This document shows, one piece after another, positions 36,148 through 47,948 of a stretch of 64,000 nucleotides of DNA. The position numbers were made by a program, and so were the translations under genes. The stretch spans positions 4,071,501-4,135,500 of the forward strand of contig JANUWF010001179.1 in NCBI GenBank assembly GCA_026120185.1. Direction: 5' to 3'. Position 1 is the stretch's first letter. The number at the start of each line of letters is the position of its first letter. Source of the DNA: Voacanga thouarsii (taxonomy: Eukaryota > Streptophyta > Magnoliopsida > Gentianales > Apocynaceae). A model generated the notes under the pieces. It worked only from the letters and a program-made list of their open reading frames with translations. It ran no database searches and was not told the origin of the DNA.

Positions 36148-36480
36148 ATGAGCTCTACAAGAACACAACTACCCAAGTTGATTGAAGATGCCCTAACGAC
36201 CCATACACTTGAACAAGAGAATCCCCAAGGAGAGGAGAGAGGATATGAGGAACAATTGCCCAAAGTGGAAAGAGAGGTATTTGATTCTCCTCTATGTGCT
36301 AATAACTCTAATCTCTCTTTGTCACATGATTTCTTAGGTTTCTCTCCATTTTTGGAGGACAATGGTCCAAATGATGATGTAGGGAGTTTAACATGTCTCA
36401 AGGAGTTGGATTTATCCATGATTCATCATAACAAGTCCTTGAAGGATATTGACGAATTCTATCATTCACCCCAATTTTAG
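36148..36480 (+). CDS. B internal ORF (110 codons), unknown
   Basis: Starts MSSTRTQLPKLIEDALTTHT, is rich in Glu and Ser, and ends with VGSLTCLKELDLSMIHHNKS and DEFYHSPQF. The last part is conserved in element A (40 kb region: LPCLKELDLSMLHHMKS, then FYLSPHP). No database family recognised. It may be a remnant of a structural protein or a short protein specific to these non-autonomous elements. Confidence 0.4.
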   Translation: MSSTRTQLPKLIEDALTTHTLEQENPQGEERGYEEQLPKVEREVFDSPLCANNSNLSLSHDFLGFSPFLEDNGPNDDVGSLTCLKELDLSMIHHNKSLKDIDEFYHSPQF

Positions 36481-38430
36481 GGAGATAACTTAGTATTTGT
36501 AGAAGCATTGAAAAGTAAGGATTTCTTGATCGCATCTTTAAAATCTACACTACTAGGTTCAAAGGGGAATTTCAATTGTGACAAATTTTTTGAAGGGATA
36601 AGTGGTGATTCTCATGTTTACACATTGTTTAGACATAATTTATATCTTTGTGTTGGAAACTTGATTTTTATGTCTAAAAAATTGTTACGGAAGATGGGTC
36701 ATGCATGTATATTCATTGCAACTACTATTTTCCATAAACCCTCCATTTTTAAAAACCTCCATTCTTTCTACATTCATCATACCTATCTCCTACTTTGAGC
36801 TTTAATCTCTTTTCCAAAGGTTTGATGAAGAAGCATGATGAGCGGAAAGAGTTTGTATCTTTGTTTTGTATTTGGTTTTATTAAGTGTTTTGTTTTTCTC
36901 TATTAAATAAGGAAAATATTTTTCATCTTAAGTATGAGGGAGTGTGTCGTGTCTTTACTTGCTTTGTTAGGAATTTTATTTTTCTTTAGTTATTTTCTTT
37001 TATTTATGTGTGTTTTTATTTTGTTATTAGTTTCCTTGTGTTTTTATTTGGGTTTTGTTTTATAGGTAGGAATAAAGTCCTCTTGAACAAGCTCTTCTAT
37101 TATTCTCCAAGTTTTAATATATATTGGAGCTCTATTACACTTGGGAAGTATTGCTTACCTTTTTACCCTTTGTATAATTTTTTTTATCCCTTTGGAGATA
37201 CTTTCTTGTGTTAATTTTTAGCCAATGAGGGCATTATCTAGTTAAAGTGTGGGGGAGTGATTTAGTAATATTCTTTGTCCAAGTTTTTATTACAATTATC
37301 TTGGTATTTTCTTGGTATCAAACAATTTTGTTCAAAAGTGGTTTAGTAATTTTCTTTGTCCAAGTTTTTATCACAATTATCTTGGTGTTTTCTTGGTATC
37401 AAACAATTTTGTTCAAAATTTTGAAAATTTAAAAATTTAAAAATTTGAAAGTTTGGAGATTTGGAGTTAAATTGAGCATATTTTTCTATAATGGAGTTGT
37501 GATTTTCTTTTTAACTTTAGATATAGATTTGTCATTCAGTATAGTTGGATTTTTATTTAAAAGTTAAACTTGTGCATTAAGTTGGATTATGGTAAGTCTT
37601 GAGAATTTAAGTTAATCTTGGTTATATGTGGTAATTATGTTTTGTTTTATTCTTTAAGTTTGAATATGGTTGATATGATGAAATATGGGAAGAGTTATTA
37701 ACTAATTCCTGTATTATAGGTTTAAAGTTTGCTTGACTTTGAGTTGTGAATAAGGAATGTGAGGAAATAAAAAAATTGAGTGAAAAGGAAAAGAAAAAAT
37801 GTGCGTTGAAAAATGAGTTGGAAAAAAATTATTTCCTCTTTAAAGATAGAAAAACACTTTTTACTTGGTTTTGGGGGCCAATACGGATAGTGAAGAGAAA
37901 TTCACTTTCTTGAAGCTATTAATTCCCGAAAGCAAAAGAAAGAAAGAAAATTGTTGAGAAAAAAAATGATGAATGATGACTATAAGGGGCCAATATGGTG
38001 CATAAAGAGAAATTCATTCACTTAAGGCTATCAATTCCCTAAGTCATTGAAAAAAAAAGAGTGGAGTGTTTCCTTATTTCACTAACTTGTTGTGTAAATT
38101 TGAGTTTATAATGCTAGAATTGTTTAAATGGCTTGACTTGTATGATTTATGTTATCTATGTTTTTGCCTGAGAAGTAAGATGATTTTCTTATACTAGATA
38201 TAAGCTTGTTTAACTTAACTATGATGGCCTTGGGATTGTTTGATTTAATACATGAGTTTACAAGGTTTTGAAAGGGTTAAATGAATGGTGAATTTATGTT
38301 TAAGATTGGAAGAAGGTTATGTCTTCATTATGGATGAATTTGCTAAGGAACAATTTGCGAAATTGTTTTGTCGTATTCTAAATGTTTAATGTTTAATTCT
38401 TGTTGATTTGAGGACAAGTAAAAGTTTAAG
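36481..38430 (+). other. B internal non-coding region
   Basis: AT-rich with no domain-bearing ORF. It has a tandem pair of about 81 bp units (37261-37418) and two copies of a GGGGGCCAATACGG...GAAGAGAAATTCA motif (37873-37926 and 37985-38039) before the purine tract. Confidence 0.5.
37261..37418 (+). repeat. Tandem duplication, period about 81 bp
   Basis: Two adjacent copies beginning TTTAGTAATNTTCTTTGTCC and ending CAATTTTGTTCAAAA, with a few differences. Element A has only one copy at the equivalent place (about 40810). Confidence 0.85.
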
Positions 38431-38442
38431 TGTGGGGGTATG
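38431..38442 (+). other. Polypurine tract of B
   Basis: GTGTGGGGGTATG context directly before the LTR TGATAGG. GAGGACAAGTAAAAG lies just upstream, as in related gypsy elements. Confidence 0.65.
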
Positions 38443-39845
38443 TGATAGGGGCTAAAATCATTACTATTTTTCTAGTTATTTGAGGTTAAATTGAGATACT
38501 TTTGATGGAATAACTAGGCATATTCCTTCCTATTTGACATTTCGCTTGTAGAAAATATTTTTGACAAATTTGTACAGATTTAAATTGATTTCAAGCAAAA
38601 AAGTCGACAAATTCCAAAATGCACCTAGGCTAGGTCTAATTAAGACACCAGATGCTGCATCCACTCTAGCCAAACAGAGAAAATAGAGCACTTCTAGGAG
38701 GAAAAACAGAACACACTTGGCACCAGGTGGGCCAATTGGACCCGACGTCAGGTTCACTCTGGAGAGGCGAAAATTCTGTGCACAAATTTGGTAATTTTTT
38801 AAAAATTTTGGTATTTTTCAAATCCTACTCTGCCAAGACTCCTTAAGCAATGAATTTTAGCATCAAAGAAGCCTATAAAAACAAGAAAAAATACAGGAGA
38901 AAAGTAGTGAATCAAAAAGTAAAAATTTCAATCACTTAAAGAATAAGAGATTCACCATTCAAGAACGGTTGCTCAACAAAGTCTTCAAATGAGAAGAAGG
39001 AAACTTTTCTATGAGTGCTTTCTTTTACCTTTATTTTTTTGTTCTTAAACTGTAATGTATTCACTGTTTTCATTGTAATTTAACATTATTTTGGGATTCA
39101 TAGTTTTGGACTAATTTAGTTATTTGATCAATTTTCTATCATTTTTGGTATTTAATTATTTGTTATCATTGGTTATTGATGCATTTTCTTCTAATTGACT
39201 TGGGAAACAATGTTAGGAGTTTATTGCATTGATTTCGCATTTGTCAAATCTTAATGGACTTGGAAAACGAAGGTAAGATTAAAGGACTAAAGTGATCAAA
39301 GATTAGTTGATTTCACCTAGAGCAAAGGGTCATTATCTAATTTTATGTTTATGAGGAATCGAGTTTAATGCATGTTCTGGTTATGTTGGTTTGATTGAAA
39401 AATCTGCTAATTTAATCAAAAGATAGTGATTCTATGGATTGAGAAAGAAGTAGAGTCTATATAAGTATATTCATGATTTGGAAAACAATTGAATTTTACT
39501 TTATATTCCTTCATAATGCCAAGATGATGATTAATTGAGATAATTGCTAGATGACTTATTATCATGTGTTCTAGGATAATTGTCTAAATTTCACATTTTT
39601 ACATCCTTGAGTTGTACATTTTTTTTTATTATTTTATCACTTTATTGTGTCAGTTAAACAATAAATGAAAAGTAACTAATGTGAACTTGTTCCTTTATGA
39701 ATTGATACTCATTAATTTCCTATATTATGCTTGTGATGAGTATACTTGCTCGTATGTGTATTTTAGGATTAATGTTTTAATTAAAACTTGACTAAGAGAT
39801 GGCTTTAAATTTTATGATTTTTATACACTCAAAGTTTACGCATCA
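38443..39845 (+). repeat. B 3' LTR
   Basis: 1403 bp, TGATAGGGGC...TTTACGCATCA. Partner of 34213-35617. Confidence 0.88.
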
Positions 39846-39850
39846 GTTAC

Positions 39851-41939
39851 CAAAGTTGGTTGATGAGATCTGTAATAGGGAATTGAAAATCCCAAAAAAG
39901 TAGGATACCTCTCGATTCATGGAGCCCACTAATGGCATTGATGAGGTGTTGAGTTTACCATGCCTTAAGGAGTTGGATCTTTCAATGCTACATCATATGA
40001 AGTCCTAGGAGGAAGTTGACTAATTCTACCTTTCACCTCATCCAAAGAAAAGTAACTTAGCTTTTTAGACCATGCATTGAAAAGTAATGATTTTTTTATC
40101 TCATCTTTGAGAACTCAAATACTAAGTTTAAGGAGGAATTTTAATTGTGAAAATTCTTTTGAATGGTTAATTGGTGATTTCAATGTTGATGCATTCTTTA
40201 GATACCTTGTGCACTCATTTCAATGTCAAACATTTGTCTGTCTAAAGGAATGCTAGTGATTGAGGTTTATGTGGTTTGCTTTGCTTAGAACAATCGTTTT
40301 CATGAATACTATCTTTTTCAGAAACCTCATTTCTTTCTATATTCACCAGGCCTATCTTCTATTTTAAGCTTTAATTTCTTTTACAAATGTTTAAAGAGGA
40401 AGCATGATAAGTCGAAAGAGTTTGTATCTTTGTTTTTGTCATTAGTTTTGTTAGGTGTCTTTTTCCCCCCGAGTAATAAGGAGACTATGTCCCAGTTTAA
40501 GTATAGGGGAGTGAGTCGTTGTGTTTATTCTTAAGTCTTTATTGTGTTTTATTTTTGGTGTGTTTTCTTTTGGTTATTCTTTTCTTTGTTCTTTTATGAG
40601 TGTTTAATTTTGTAGGTTTGAATAAAGATTTCTTGAACAAGCTCTTCTATTCTCCTCTAAGTTTTAATATTTATTAGAGCATTATTACACTTGGGGAGTA
40701 TTGCTTAACATTCCACTTCTTTTATCATTTTTTGTCCCTTTGGAGATACTTTTTTATGTTATTTTTTTGTCAATGAGGACATTGTCTAGTTTAAGTGTAG
40801 GGGAGTGGTTTGGTGATATTCTTTGTCCATGTTTTTATCAATTATCTTGGTATTTTCTTGGTATCAAGCTAAAATTTGAAAATTTTAAAATTTTAAAAAT
40901 TAAAAATTTGAAAATTTGAAAGTTTGGAGATTTTGTAGCTAAATTGAGCTTCTTTTTTTTTTTTTTTTCTATAATGGAGTTGTGATTTTCTTTTCAACTT
41001 GATATATGGATTTGTCATTCATTATGGTTGGATTTTTATTAAAAATTAAACTTTTGTATTAAATTGGATTTTTCTAAGTTTCAAAATTTTAAGTTAACCT
41101 TAGTTATATTTGGTATTTGAGTTTTGTTTTGTTCTTTAAGTTTGAATGTGGATGATATGATAAAATATAGGAAAGTTGTTGACTTATTCTTATATTATAG
41201 ATTAAAAATTTGCTTTACTTTGAGTTGTGAATAAGAAATGTAAGGAAATAGAAAAATAATGAGTGAAAAAAAATATTCATTGTTTGAGTTGAAAAAAATA
41301 CTTTTATCTTTGCAAGAAAGAAGACGTTTCACTGAAAAGGGGGTTAATATAGAGAGAAGTAGTAAGTAGCATTCGGTGCACTTTCTTGAGGCTATCTCGA
41401 TGGCAAGAAGGCAAGGAAAGAAAGAAGAAAGAAGAAGGAAAAAAATGCTAAAAAAATGATGATGACTATAAGGGGGCTAATACGGTGTGTGAAGAGAAAT
41501 TTATTCACTTGAGGTTATAAATTCCTTAAGTCATGAAAGAAAAAAAAAAAAAGAAGTGGAGTGTTTCCTTATTTTACTAACTTGAGTTGTGTCAATTTTA
41601 GTTTATAATACTGAAATTGGTTAAATGGCTTGACTTGTATAATTTATGTTATCTATATATTTACTTGAAGAGTAAGATGATTTTCTTGTACTAGATATAA
41701 GCTTGTTTAAATTGATGGCCTTGGGATTGTTTAATTTAATACATGAGTTTACAAGATTGTGAAAGGGTTGAGTGAATGAAGAGTTTATGTTTAAGGTTAG
41801 AAGTAGATTATTGCTTTATTATGATTGAGTTTGCTAAGGAAAAATGTGGTGAATTGATTTGACTTGTTCATAAGCTATTGCTTAAGTGTTTTAATTCTTG
41901 TTTGCTTGAGGACAAGCAAAGCTTAAATGTGGGGGAATG
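39851..41939 (+). other. A internal region after B, mostly non-coding
   Basis: Begins with the interrupted A short ORF (to about 40080). The rest is AT-rich with degraded copies of the GGGGGCTAATACGG motif (41338-41397 and 41471-41527). It ends at the purine tract AAATGTGGGGGAA (41926-41938). Confidence 0.6.
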
Positions 41940-43337
41940 TGATAGGGCCTAAATTCACTTATATTTTTCTAAGTTACTTAAGGATATTTTGTAATAATTT
42001 TGGTATAATAAAAAGTCATATTCCTTCCTATTTGATATTTTACCTTTGGAAAGGTATTTTGATGATTTTATGTAGAATTGGATGAAAAACAAGGAAAACC
42101 CATCAGGCGTACAGAGCACGGCCAGTGCCGACTGCTCTCTGGGAAATAGAGAGAAAATGGAAAGCACGACCGACGCCGGCCCAATTCAGGATTAAGGTAG
42201 TGAATTTCCTTTCAGATCAGATTTTGGTAACTTCTGCTAGGATTCTTTTGAGAACTCTTTCAACCATGGAAAAAGACTCTTGCAGGCACTTTTTAGCAAT
42301 TAGAACTCCTATAAATATAATAGAATAACATTGTACCAAGGAGTTTTTCAATTCTTCAATGTAATATCTTTTGAGAACTCCTAGAGAAACACTAAGATTT
42401 AGAAGGACCAAATGAGGATTTTTGGAGAATAAGAGAAAGTTGCTCAAGAAGATTTCAAGGAAAAAGAATACTTACTTGTCTATGAGTGGTTTCTTTTTCT
42501 CTTCTTTGTAATTTATTGATAATTTAAGTTTTAATTATTTTAATTATGTTTAGAGGATATTCTTTTGGATTCATGATTTTTTATTGATTTTAGCTTTTTA
42601 ATAAATTCATTATTATTCTTGGTATTTAATTACTTGTTTTAATTAAGGAGTTGATTGATTAATTCTTCTTGTTAACTTGCTTGCAAAAGAGGTTTATAGT
42701 GGTTTCAATTTAACTAATTTTATATTTGTTATCTCTTAACTTGCTTGCAAAAGAGGTTAGAAATAAAGAAATTGAGTAATCAGAGATTGGTTGATAATTG
42801 CTAGAATATAGATTCTATGGCTAATTTCTTGCTTAAATCATATAGAATATAGGTATTTGTGTAAGGATTGATTTTAATACATCTTTTGGGTAAATTGGTT
42901 AAGATAGAATATATTCACTGATTTATTTATAAGATAGTAATTCCATAGATTACAAATGAAGTATGTCTAATTTATTTCTTTATGATGTCAAGATAATAAT
43001 TAATTATGAAAATTGCTAGTCAATCATTATTATTTATTCAACTATTTCTATCTATTTACATGTCTTTTCTCCTTGTTTTCACTCCTTGATTATCCTTGTG
43101 ATTTTTCTTGTATGGCTTGATTTTCTCTAGTATATTAGGTTAGTGTTTTATTTACCTTTATTCCTTTGTTTTATTAGCTAAACAATAGATTGTCGTGATT
43201 TGATACTTGCTATTCCTTATACTATATGATGGGTATATTTGCCTGTATGTGTGGTTTTAGTAGTTAGTATTTTAACTAAAGTTTGATTGATTATGGACTT
43301 TGTTGGTAATATTTTCTACACTAAAAAACACGTATCG
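41940..43337 (+). repeat. A 3' LTR
   Basis: 1398 bp, starting TGATAGGGCC and ending CACGTATCG (the CA terminus is mutated to CG). Partner of 32392-33752. Confidence 0.88.
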
Positions 43338-43899
43338 TTCATTTACCTTATTACCATTTTTATCTTTGTCAAGCTTTAATGAAGTGCTCATAGGTGTACT
43401 GATTTCCTTTACTTGATTCATTTCGAACCTTTTGAGAAGATTTTTTTGTATATTTAGCTTGATTTAGAAAGATCCCATTCTTGGTTTTCTTACTTTGTAA
43501 ACCGAGAAAGAAATTGAGTTCTCCCATTACACTCATTTCAAATTCTTGCTGCATAGTCTTTGCAAACTTCTTACATAAAGATTCATTAGTAGCCCAAAAA
43601 TAATGTCAACAACATATATTTGAACGATTTAGAGGTTATGAGAATTTTCAGTTTCGATGAACAATGTAGTGTCAATCAATCCTCTTGAGAATCCTTTTGA
43701 AAGATGAAAGCCACTAAATCTTTCATATCTGTCTCATGGAGTTTGTTTTAAACCATAAAGAGCTTTGAAAAGTTTAAAAACATGATTGTGAAAATGTTCA
43801 TGAATGAAACCAGGGTGTTGCTCCACATATACTTCATGTTCAATAAAACCATTTAAAAAGGTGTTTTTAACATCCATTTGATAGAGCATGAAACCTTTG
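43338..43899 (-). pseudogene. S reverse transcriptase remnant
   Basis: Contains, right to left, [33 protein letters not shown] and QIYVVDIIFGATNES: the YVDD catalytic box is YVVD, with an Asp lost. Then MQQEFEMSVMGELNFFLGLQ and NGIFLNQAKYTK at 43554-43400. The block style is that of Sirevirus-group copia. Truncated at 43900 by an inverted A-family LTR piece. Confidence 0.8.
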
Positions 43900-44372
43900 T
43901 GATGCGTGTTTTTTTAGTGTAGAAAATATTACCAATAAATTACACAATCAATCAAGCTTTCATGAAAATTCCAATCACTAAAACCATACATACGGGCAAG
44001 TATACCCATCGTATGGTAGAGAATAACAAGTATCGAATCCATGAGAACTTAGGCTCTCACCTTACTTTACCCAAATATTTATTGTTTAGTCAATAAAATA
44101 AGAAGAGAATAAAAAGAAAAATAAATAAAGATAAAAATAGATATAACTCAAGGATGCAAATTCATGTAACTAGAGAATTATCTTGAACATATAATATTGA
44201 ATCACTTAGCATTCATCACAATCAATTGCCGTCTTGGCATCGTGAAGGATTTAATATAGACTCACTTCGTTTGCAATCCATGGAATCATTATTTTTTAGT
44301 TAAATTAGTGAATATATACTGTCTCAACCAACTTACCCAAAAGATGCATTAAAATTAATCCTCATATGTTAG
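43900..44372 (-). repeat. Inverted fragment of an A-family LTR
   Basis: The plus strand begins TGATGCGTGTTTTTTTAGTG and is the reverse complement of the last roughly 470 bp of the A LTRs (compare 42870-43337). The other two thirds of the LTR and any internal region are missing. It lies where S integrase should be, so insertion and deletion have removed that part of S. Confidence 0.8.
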
Positions 44373-45180
44373 TGTTGTGCCCTAGAGGCAATCACTTGTA
44401 CATTGTATCTGGCACATTTTATTTTAATAAAAGACATTATTTATCTTATAGTTTCTTTTGTTTACTTTTAAGTAATATAACTGTTCAATAAAGTCCCTAG
44501 TACAACACTGTGTTAAGAAAATCATGATAGAGGGCCACATATAGGTACTTTGTTTGCTGAGCATTGTACTTTGATTCCAATCTTTGGAGCTCGATTGAGG
44601 GCCACATATAGGATGGATATTGGGTACATTGTGAGGTAAACGAAAGTAGTTGAGAGGGTCAATAAAAGATTCACCACTCCAAATAGGATGGGCGAATATC
44701 TCACGGCTACTTGTAGGAATTACTACGCGAGAAGTCCTTAGCCAAAGTAATTGTGTATTGGAAATAATTCCAATTGATATACATCTAGAGTAGTGGGTTC
44801 CTGGTACAAGTACTATTGTATTCGGGTCAAAATTAATTCTGAAATGAGTTGATATTAATTCCATACTCTAAACCGAATGAGATATTGTATGGTGAAAGGT
44901 GTTAATTGCACTGAAGTTTGTTATTGAAGGGTTCATGTCAAGCTACTTGACTTCTTGGACTCTTGGGTGGTCATGATGTGTTGCTAGATACCGCTTATGA
45001 TATGGGAATATGGGTTTATTAATTGATGAATTAACAAACCAATCTTAATTAGAATCAATATGGTTAATTCTAATTAATTATGGATTATTAATCTCAAAGA
45101 CGTTTAGATTAATTCATATTTGTAATTTCCAACTTTGTTTACATGCCTATAGCTGAGACCATTTTTGTCTCTAGCTACAT
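44373..45180. repeat. Probable solo LTR of another copia family
   Basis: Starts TGTTGTGCCCTAGAGGCAAT, a typical copia LTR start, and ends near CTAGCTACA at about 45179. It contains no coding domains. The open frames on the minus strand (44424-44864) match no family. The right boundary and duplication are not certain. Confidence 0.5.
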
Positions 45181-45189
45181 GTTGCACTC

Positions 45190-46528
45190 TAAGCAATCTA
45201 TTTAGATTGTCTTTGCCATTTGTGAACTTCTCAATGCATTTTCACTCAATAGCTTAGCATTGTCATCTAATAGGTAACCAATCTTCATTTTTATTTTCTT
45301 GTTTCTTTTGGAAAGCTTTTTGAGTTCATAGAATATGTTAACAAAAAGCTCATTTGGATCATCTGAATTTTCATAATTAGAACTAGGTAATTTAGACACA
45401 AAATTAGAAGGGTAGGATTTACCTTATATTCCATGGCCATGAAGCATATATTAGCTGTTTCAATTTTAGATTCACAACTTCCTTCAGTTTCAAATCCATC
45501 TTCGTCCCCAAGTCCCAACCAGTCATTTTCCTTTCCTTGTTTTTATGTCCATTCTTTGTCTTTTTGTTTTTCTTGGCCTCCTTTTCTTTAGCTATTGGAC
45601 AATCAGTAATGAAATGTTCCGTGCTCTTACACTCATAACATTGAAGTTTGAATGATAAAGTTTGTCCCTTCTTTTTGACAAATTTCTTACCTTTTTTTAT
45701 GTTGCTTTTTCTGAGCATTTTCCTAAACTTTCTAGCAACTATTGCTAATTCATTAGTGCCTAAATCAGTGCCATAGTTACTTTAAGATTATTCACTGTTA
45801 GCTTCATCATCGGCAGCTGTCAAGGTATTCCTCTTTTGCCTCTATCATCATCATCATCATGTTCTTGAAACCTTTTAAATTTCATCTCATGAGTCAAGAG
45901 AGACCCAATCAGTTCTTTAGTTGGTAGGTTATTTAAATCATTAGATTCTTCTACAACCGAAGTCTTAGGCTACCAGCTTTTTGGCAAAGCATAAAGTGTT
46001 TTTCTATTTTGCTCTCTAAAAGAATAAATTTTCCCATATGCTTTTAATCCATTCATAATGTTTGTGAATCTAGTGAATAAATTAGTTATATTCTCATTTG
46101 GTTTCATAATAAATAGCTTATAGTTAAGGACTAAGAGTCCTAATTTTGATTCCTTTGACTTTAAGTAATTTGCACATTTGCTAAGTCATAACGACTAACC
46201 CTGTTGTATTCATTAGCATCAAGGGCACAACACAGTATACTCATAGCATGAAAATTCAAGATCATTTTTGAAATATCTTCATTATCCACTCTATTTAGGT
46301 ACTTTTCTACTTTCGATAATTTTGTATATGACAAATGGTCCCTTTTCAATTGGCTCAAAATTGATTGAGCATATATAGATCTTCATTCTGTTTTTCCAGA
46401 AGGTATAATTAGTCCTATTGAACAATGGTGGTTTGTTTGTTAAAAATCCTTTAATATATGGTAGAGATGAAGAGTTTACCATCCGGATCTTTCCTATAGG
46501 GTTGTTAGGCTGAAGACAATGTAGACCA
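45190..46528 (-). pseudogene. S gag remnant with CCHC knuckle
   Basis: Right to left: the N-terminal part near 46470-46161 (PPLFNRTNYTFWKNRMKIYI, ALDANEYNRVS), a degraded middle (46150-45720), the knuckle at 45718-45419 (LQCYECKSTEHFITDCPIAK, CX2CX4HX4C present), and a coiled-coil-like tail (45399-45202: LKKLSKRNKKIKMKIGYLLD). Sirevirus gags show the same CYEC-type knuckle followed by a long coiled coil. Multiple frame breaks. Confidence 0.75.
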
Positions 46529-46530
46529 AG

Positions 46531-46541
46531 ATCTAATACCA
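46531..46541 (-). other. Degenerate primer-binding site of S
   Basis: The minus strand reads TGGTATTAGAT where TGGTATCAGAG is expected, two bases inside the LTR end. Confidence 0.6.
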
Positions 46542-46543
46542 AT

Positions 46544-47948
46544 TGATAAACTTTAGAGGGAGGGGGTGAATAAGGTTTATGGCAAACAAATGCAGATTTT
46601 CAAAGTCTTTTGAAAATTTAAAGAGCAATGTGTGTGTGCGCCGAATAGCAGAAATTCTATGTAGCTTTTGACTGTGTAGTCAAGAATCTTTCAATAACTC
46701 CACTCAATGTTATGAAGAGTAACTATATTAAAGATGGGCAAGTAAAGCTTCAACAACCATTTTTACCTTGCTACATAAAGATATTTAATCAAATCGGTGA
46801 ATGCAAGGATGAGTACAATATTTTTCTAGATCGAATGAACAGTAAGGTCACAAAAATAAATTTCAGAATAAATGCAAGAGAATAAACTCAATAATTTATA
46901 GTGGTTCGATCTTCAAATGATCTATATCCACTACCTTAAGCACACACATAAGGATTTTAACTCAACCACTAAAACCTTTTTCCTAAATTAATGGTGATAG
47001 GCAACACCAATATTACAATAGAGGGTTACCGCACTTAGTTTTACTCCCAACATCTATACACTTAACAATCAAGGCTTACCCAAACTAAGTTTTACCTCTC
47101 GAACCTTGATCTAATTCAGATTAAAAAGATGATGAAAAAATAGCTCACAGATTAAGCAGATATATATCAACTAGAGCAGCTTTACCTTTTTACCTTTTGA
47201 ACAACAGATCTCACATTGAAGCAAACTGTAGATGAGGGATTTTTGTTTTTCAAGAGTGTTATGATGTTTTTGAAAGTGTTAGCATAAGTCCCTTACTAAA
47301 AGTCACATTTAAATAGATTTTATAGGGGAAAAAATCAAAGTTCCAACGGCTAGCTATTTCTATCAGGTTTTGTAAGATTTTAGAGTCATAAGGTGAAAAA
47401 TTGTGCATTCGAAAGGTGCGTCCAAACTAGCAATTTATGCCAAGGAGTATACTTTGAACAATTTTAGATTTTGGCTCTTTGGAAATGACTTTGGATTAGC
47501 ATTTTAGATTTCAAGGTTTGTTCAAAATAACTTAACCAGGTTTTTATAAAATCAAAACTTTTCTTCTAAAAAATTTTTTCTGATAAAAAATTAGATTAAA
47601 AATACCTACTTTTGAAATTACTTCGAGTGCTTCAATATGAAATAAATTGAACTTAAGGTAAAAAGACATAAGAAATACAAGTAATACTTTTATTATAATT
47701 TCCTAGTCTATAATTCTTCACAAGTCTTCACGGTATGCAACTCTTTTAGGTAGGATCTTGACTTGATCAATCCTTCTTGGACTTCACCATTTATGAGTTA
47801 CTTTGCAATCAAACTTTTGAGACTTCAAAGAACCGTTATAAAAAAATTCCACAATTCAAGAAATCCTATTAGATACACATCACACATGTTAGTCTACATT
47901 AATATTTATCATTTATCAAAATATAAGAGAAAGTCCTTTGGGCTAACA
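46544..47948 (-). repeat. S 5' LTR
   Basis: 1405 bp; the plus strand runs from TGATAAACTTTAGAGGGAGG to GGGCTAACA, followed by the duplicated CAGAT. It provides the uninterrupted version of the site hit by element D. Confidence 0.9.

Larger units (their letters stand above)
34213..39845 (+). mobile_element. Non-autonomous gypsy-type LTR element B, nested in A
   Basis: LTRs 34213-35617 and 38443-39845 (TGATAGGGGC...CATCA), primer site just after the first and purine tract just before the second. Flanking 5-mers are ATTAC (34208-34212) and GTTAC (39846-39850), a duplication with one change. The internal region of about 2.8 kb has no pol domains. B is related to A in LTR ends and in its internal short ORF, but the two LTRs are clearly different families. 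Confidence 0.88.
32392..43337 (+). mobile_element. Non-autonomous gypsy-type LTR element A
   Basis: LTRs at 32392-33752 and 41940-43337, both starting TGATAGGG; the first ends in CA, the second in CG. A tRNA-Asp-type primer site follows the first, and a purine tract precedes the second. The 5 bp TTCAT occurs on both sides (32387-32391 and 43338-43342). Removing element B leaves about 2.5 kb of internal DNA with only short open frames and no protease, integrase or RT, so the element must be mobilised in trans. The primer type and purine-tract context resemble Athila/Tat-group gypsy elements. Confidence 0.88.
17676..47948 (-). mobile_element. Sirevirus-like copia element S, with nested insertions
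   Basis: Minus-strand copia element spanning about 30.3 kb because elements D, A and B lie inside it; without them its own sequence is about 10 kb. Right to left: 5' LTR (46544-47948), degenerate tRNA-Met primer site, gag with CYEC-type knuckle, a gap where integrase is missing, RT with the Sirevirus-like block QIYVxDIIFG, RNase H, an extra ORF between pol and the 3' LTR, purine tract, 3' LTR. The 5 bp duplication CAGAT and the interrupted viral host sequence prove the ends. Sirevirus assignment rests on the gag knuckle, the RT block and the extra ORF. Confidence 0.85.

Noticed and set aside
44424..44864. 146-codon minus-strand frame
   Set aside because: Sits inside the probable solo LTR at 44373-45180, with no similarity to a known family.
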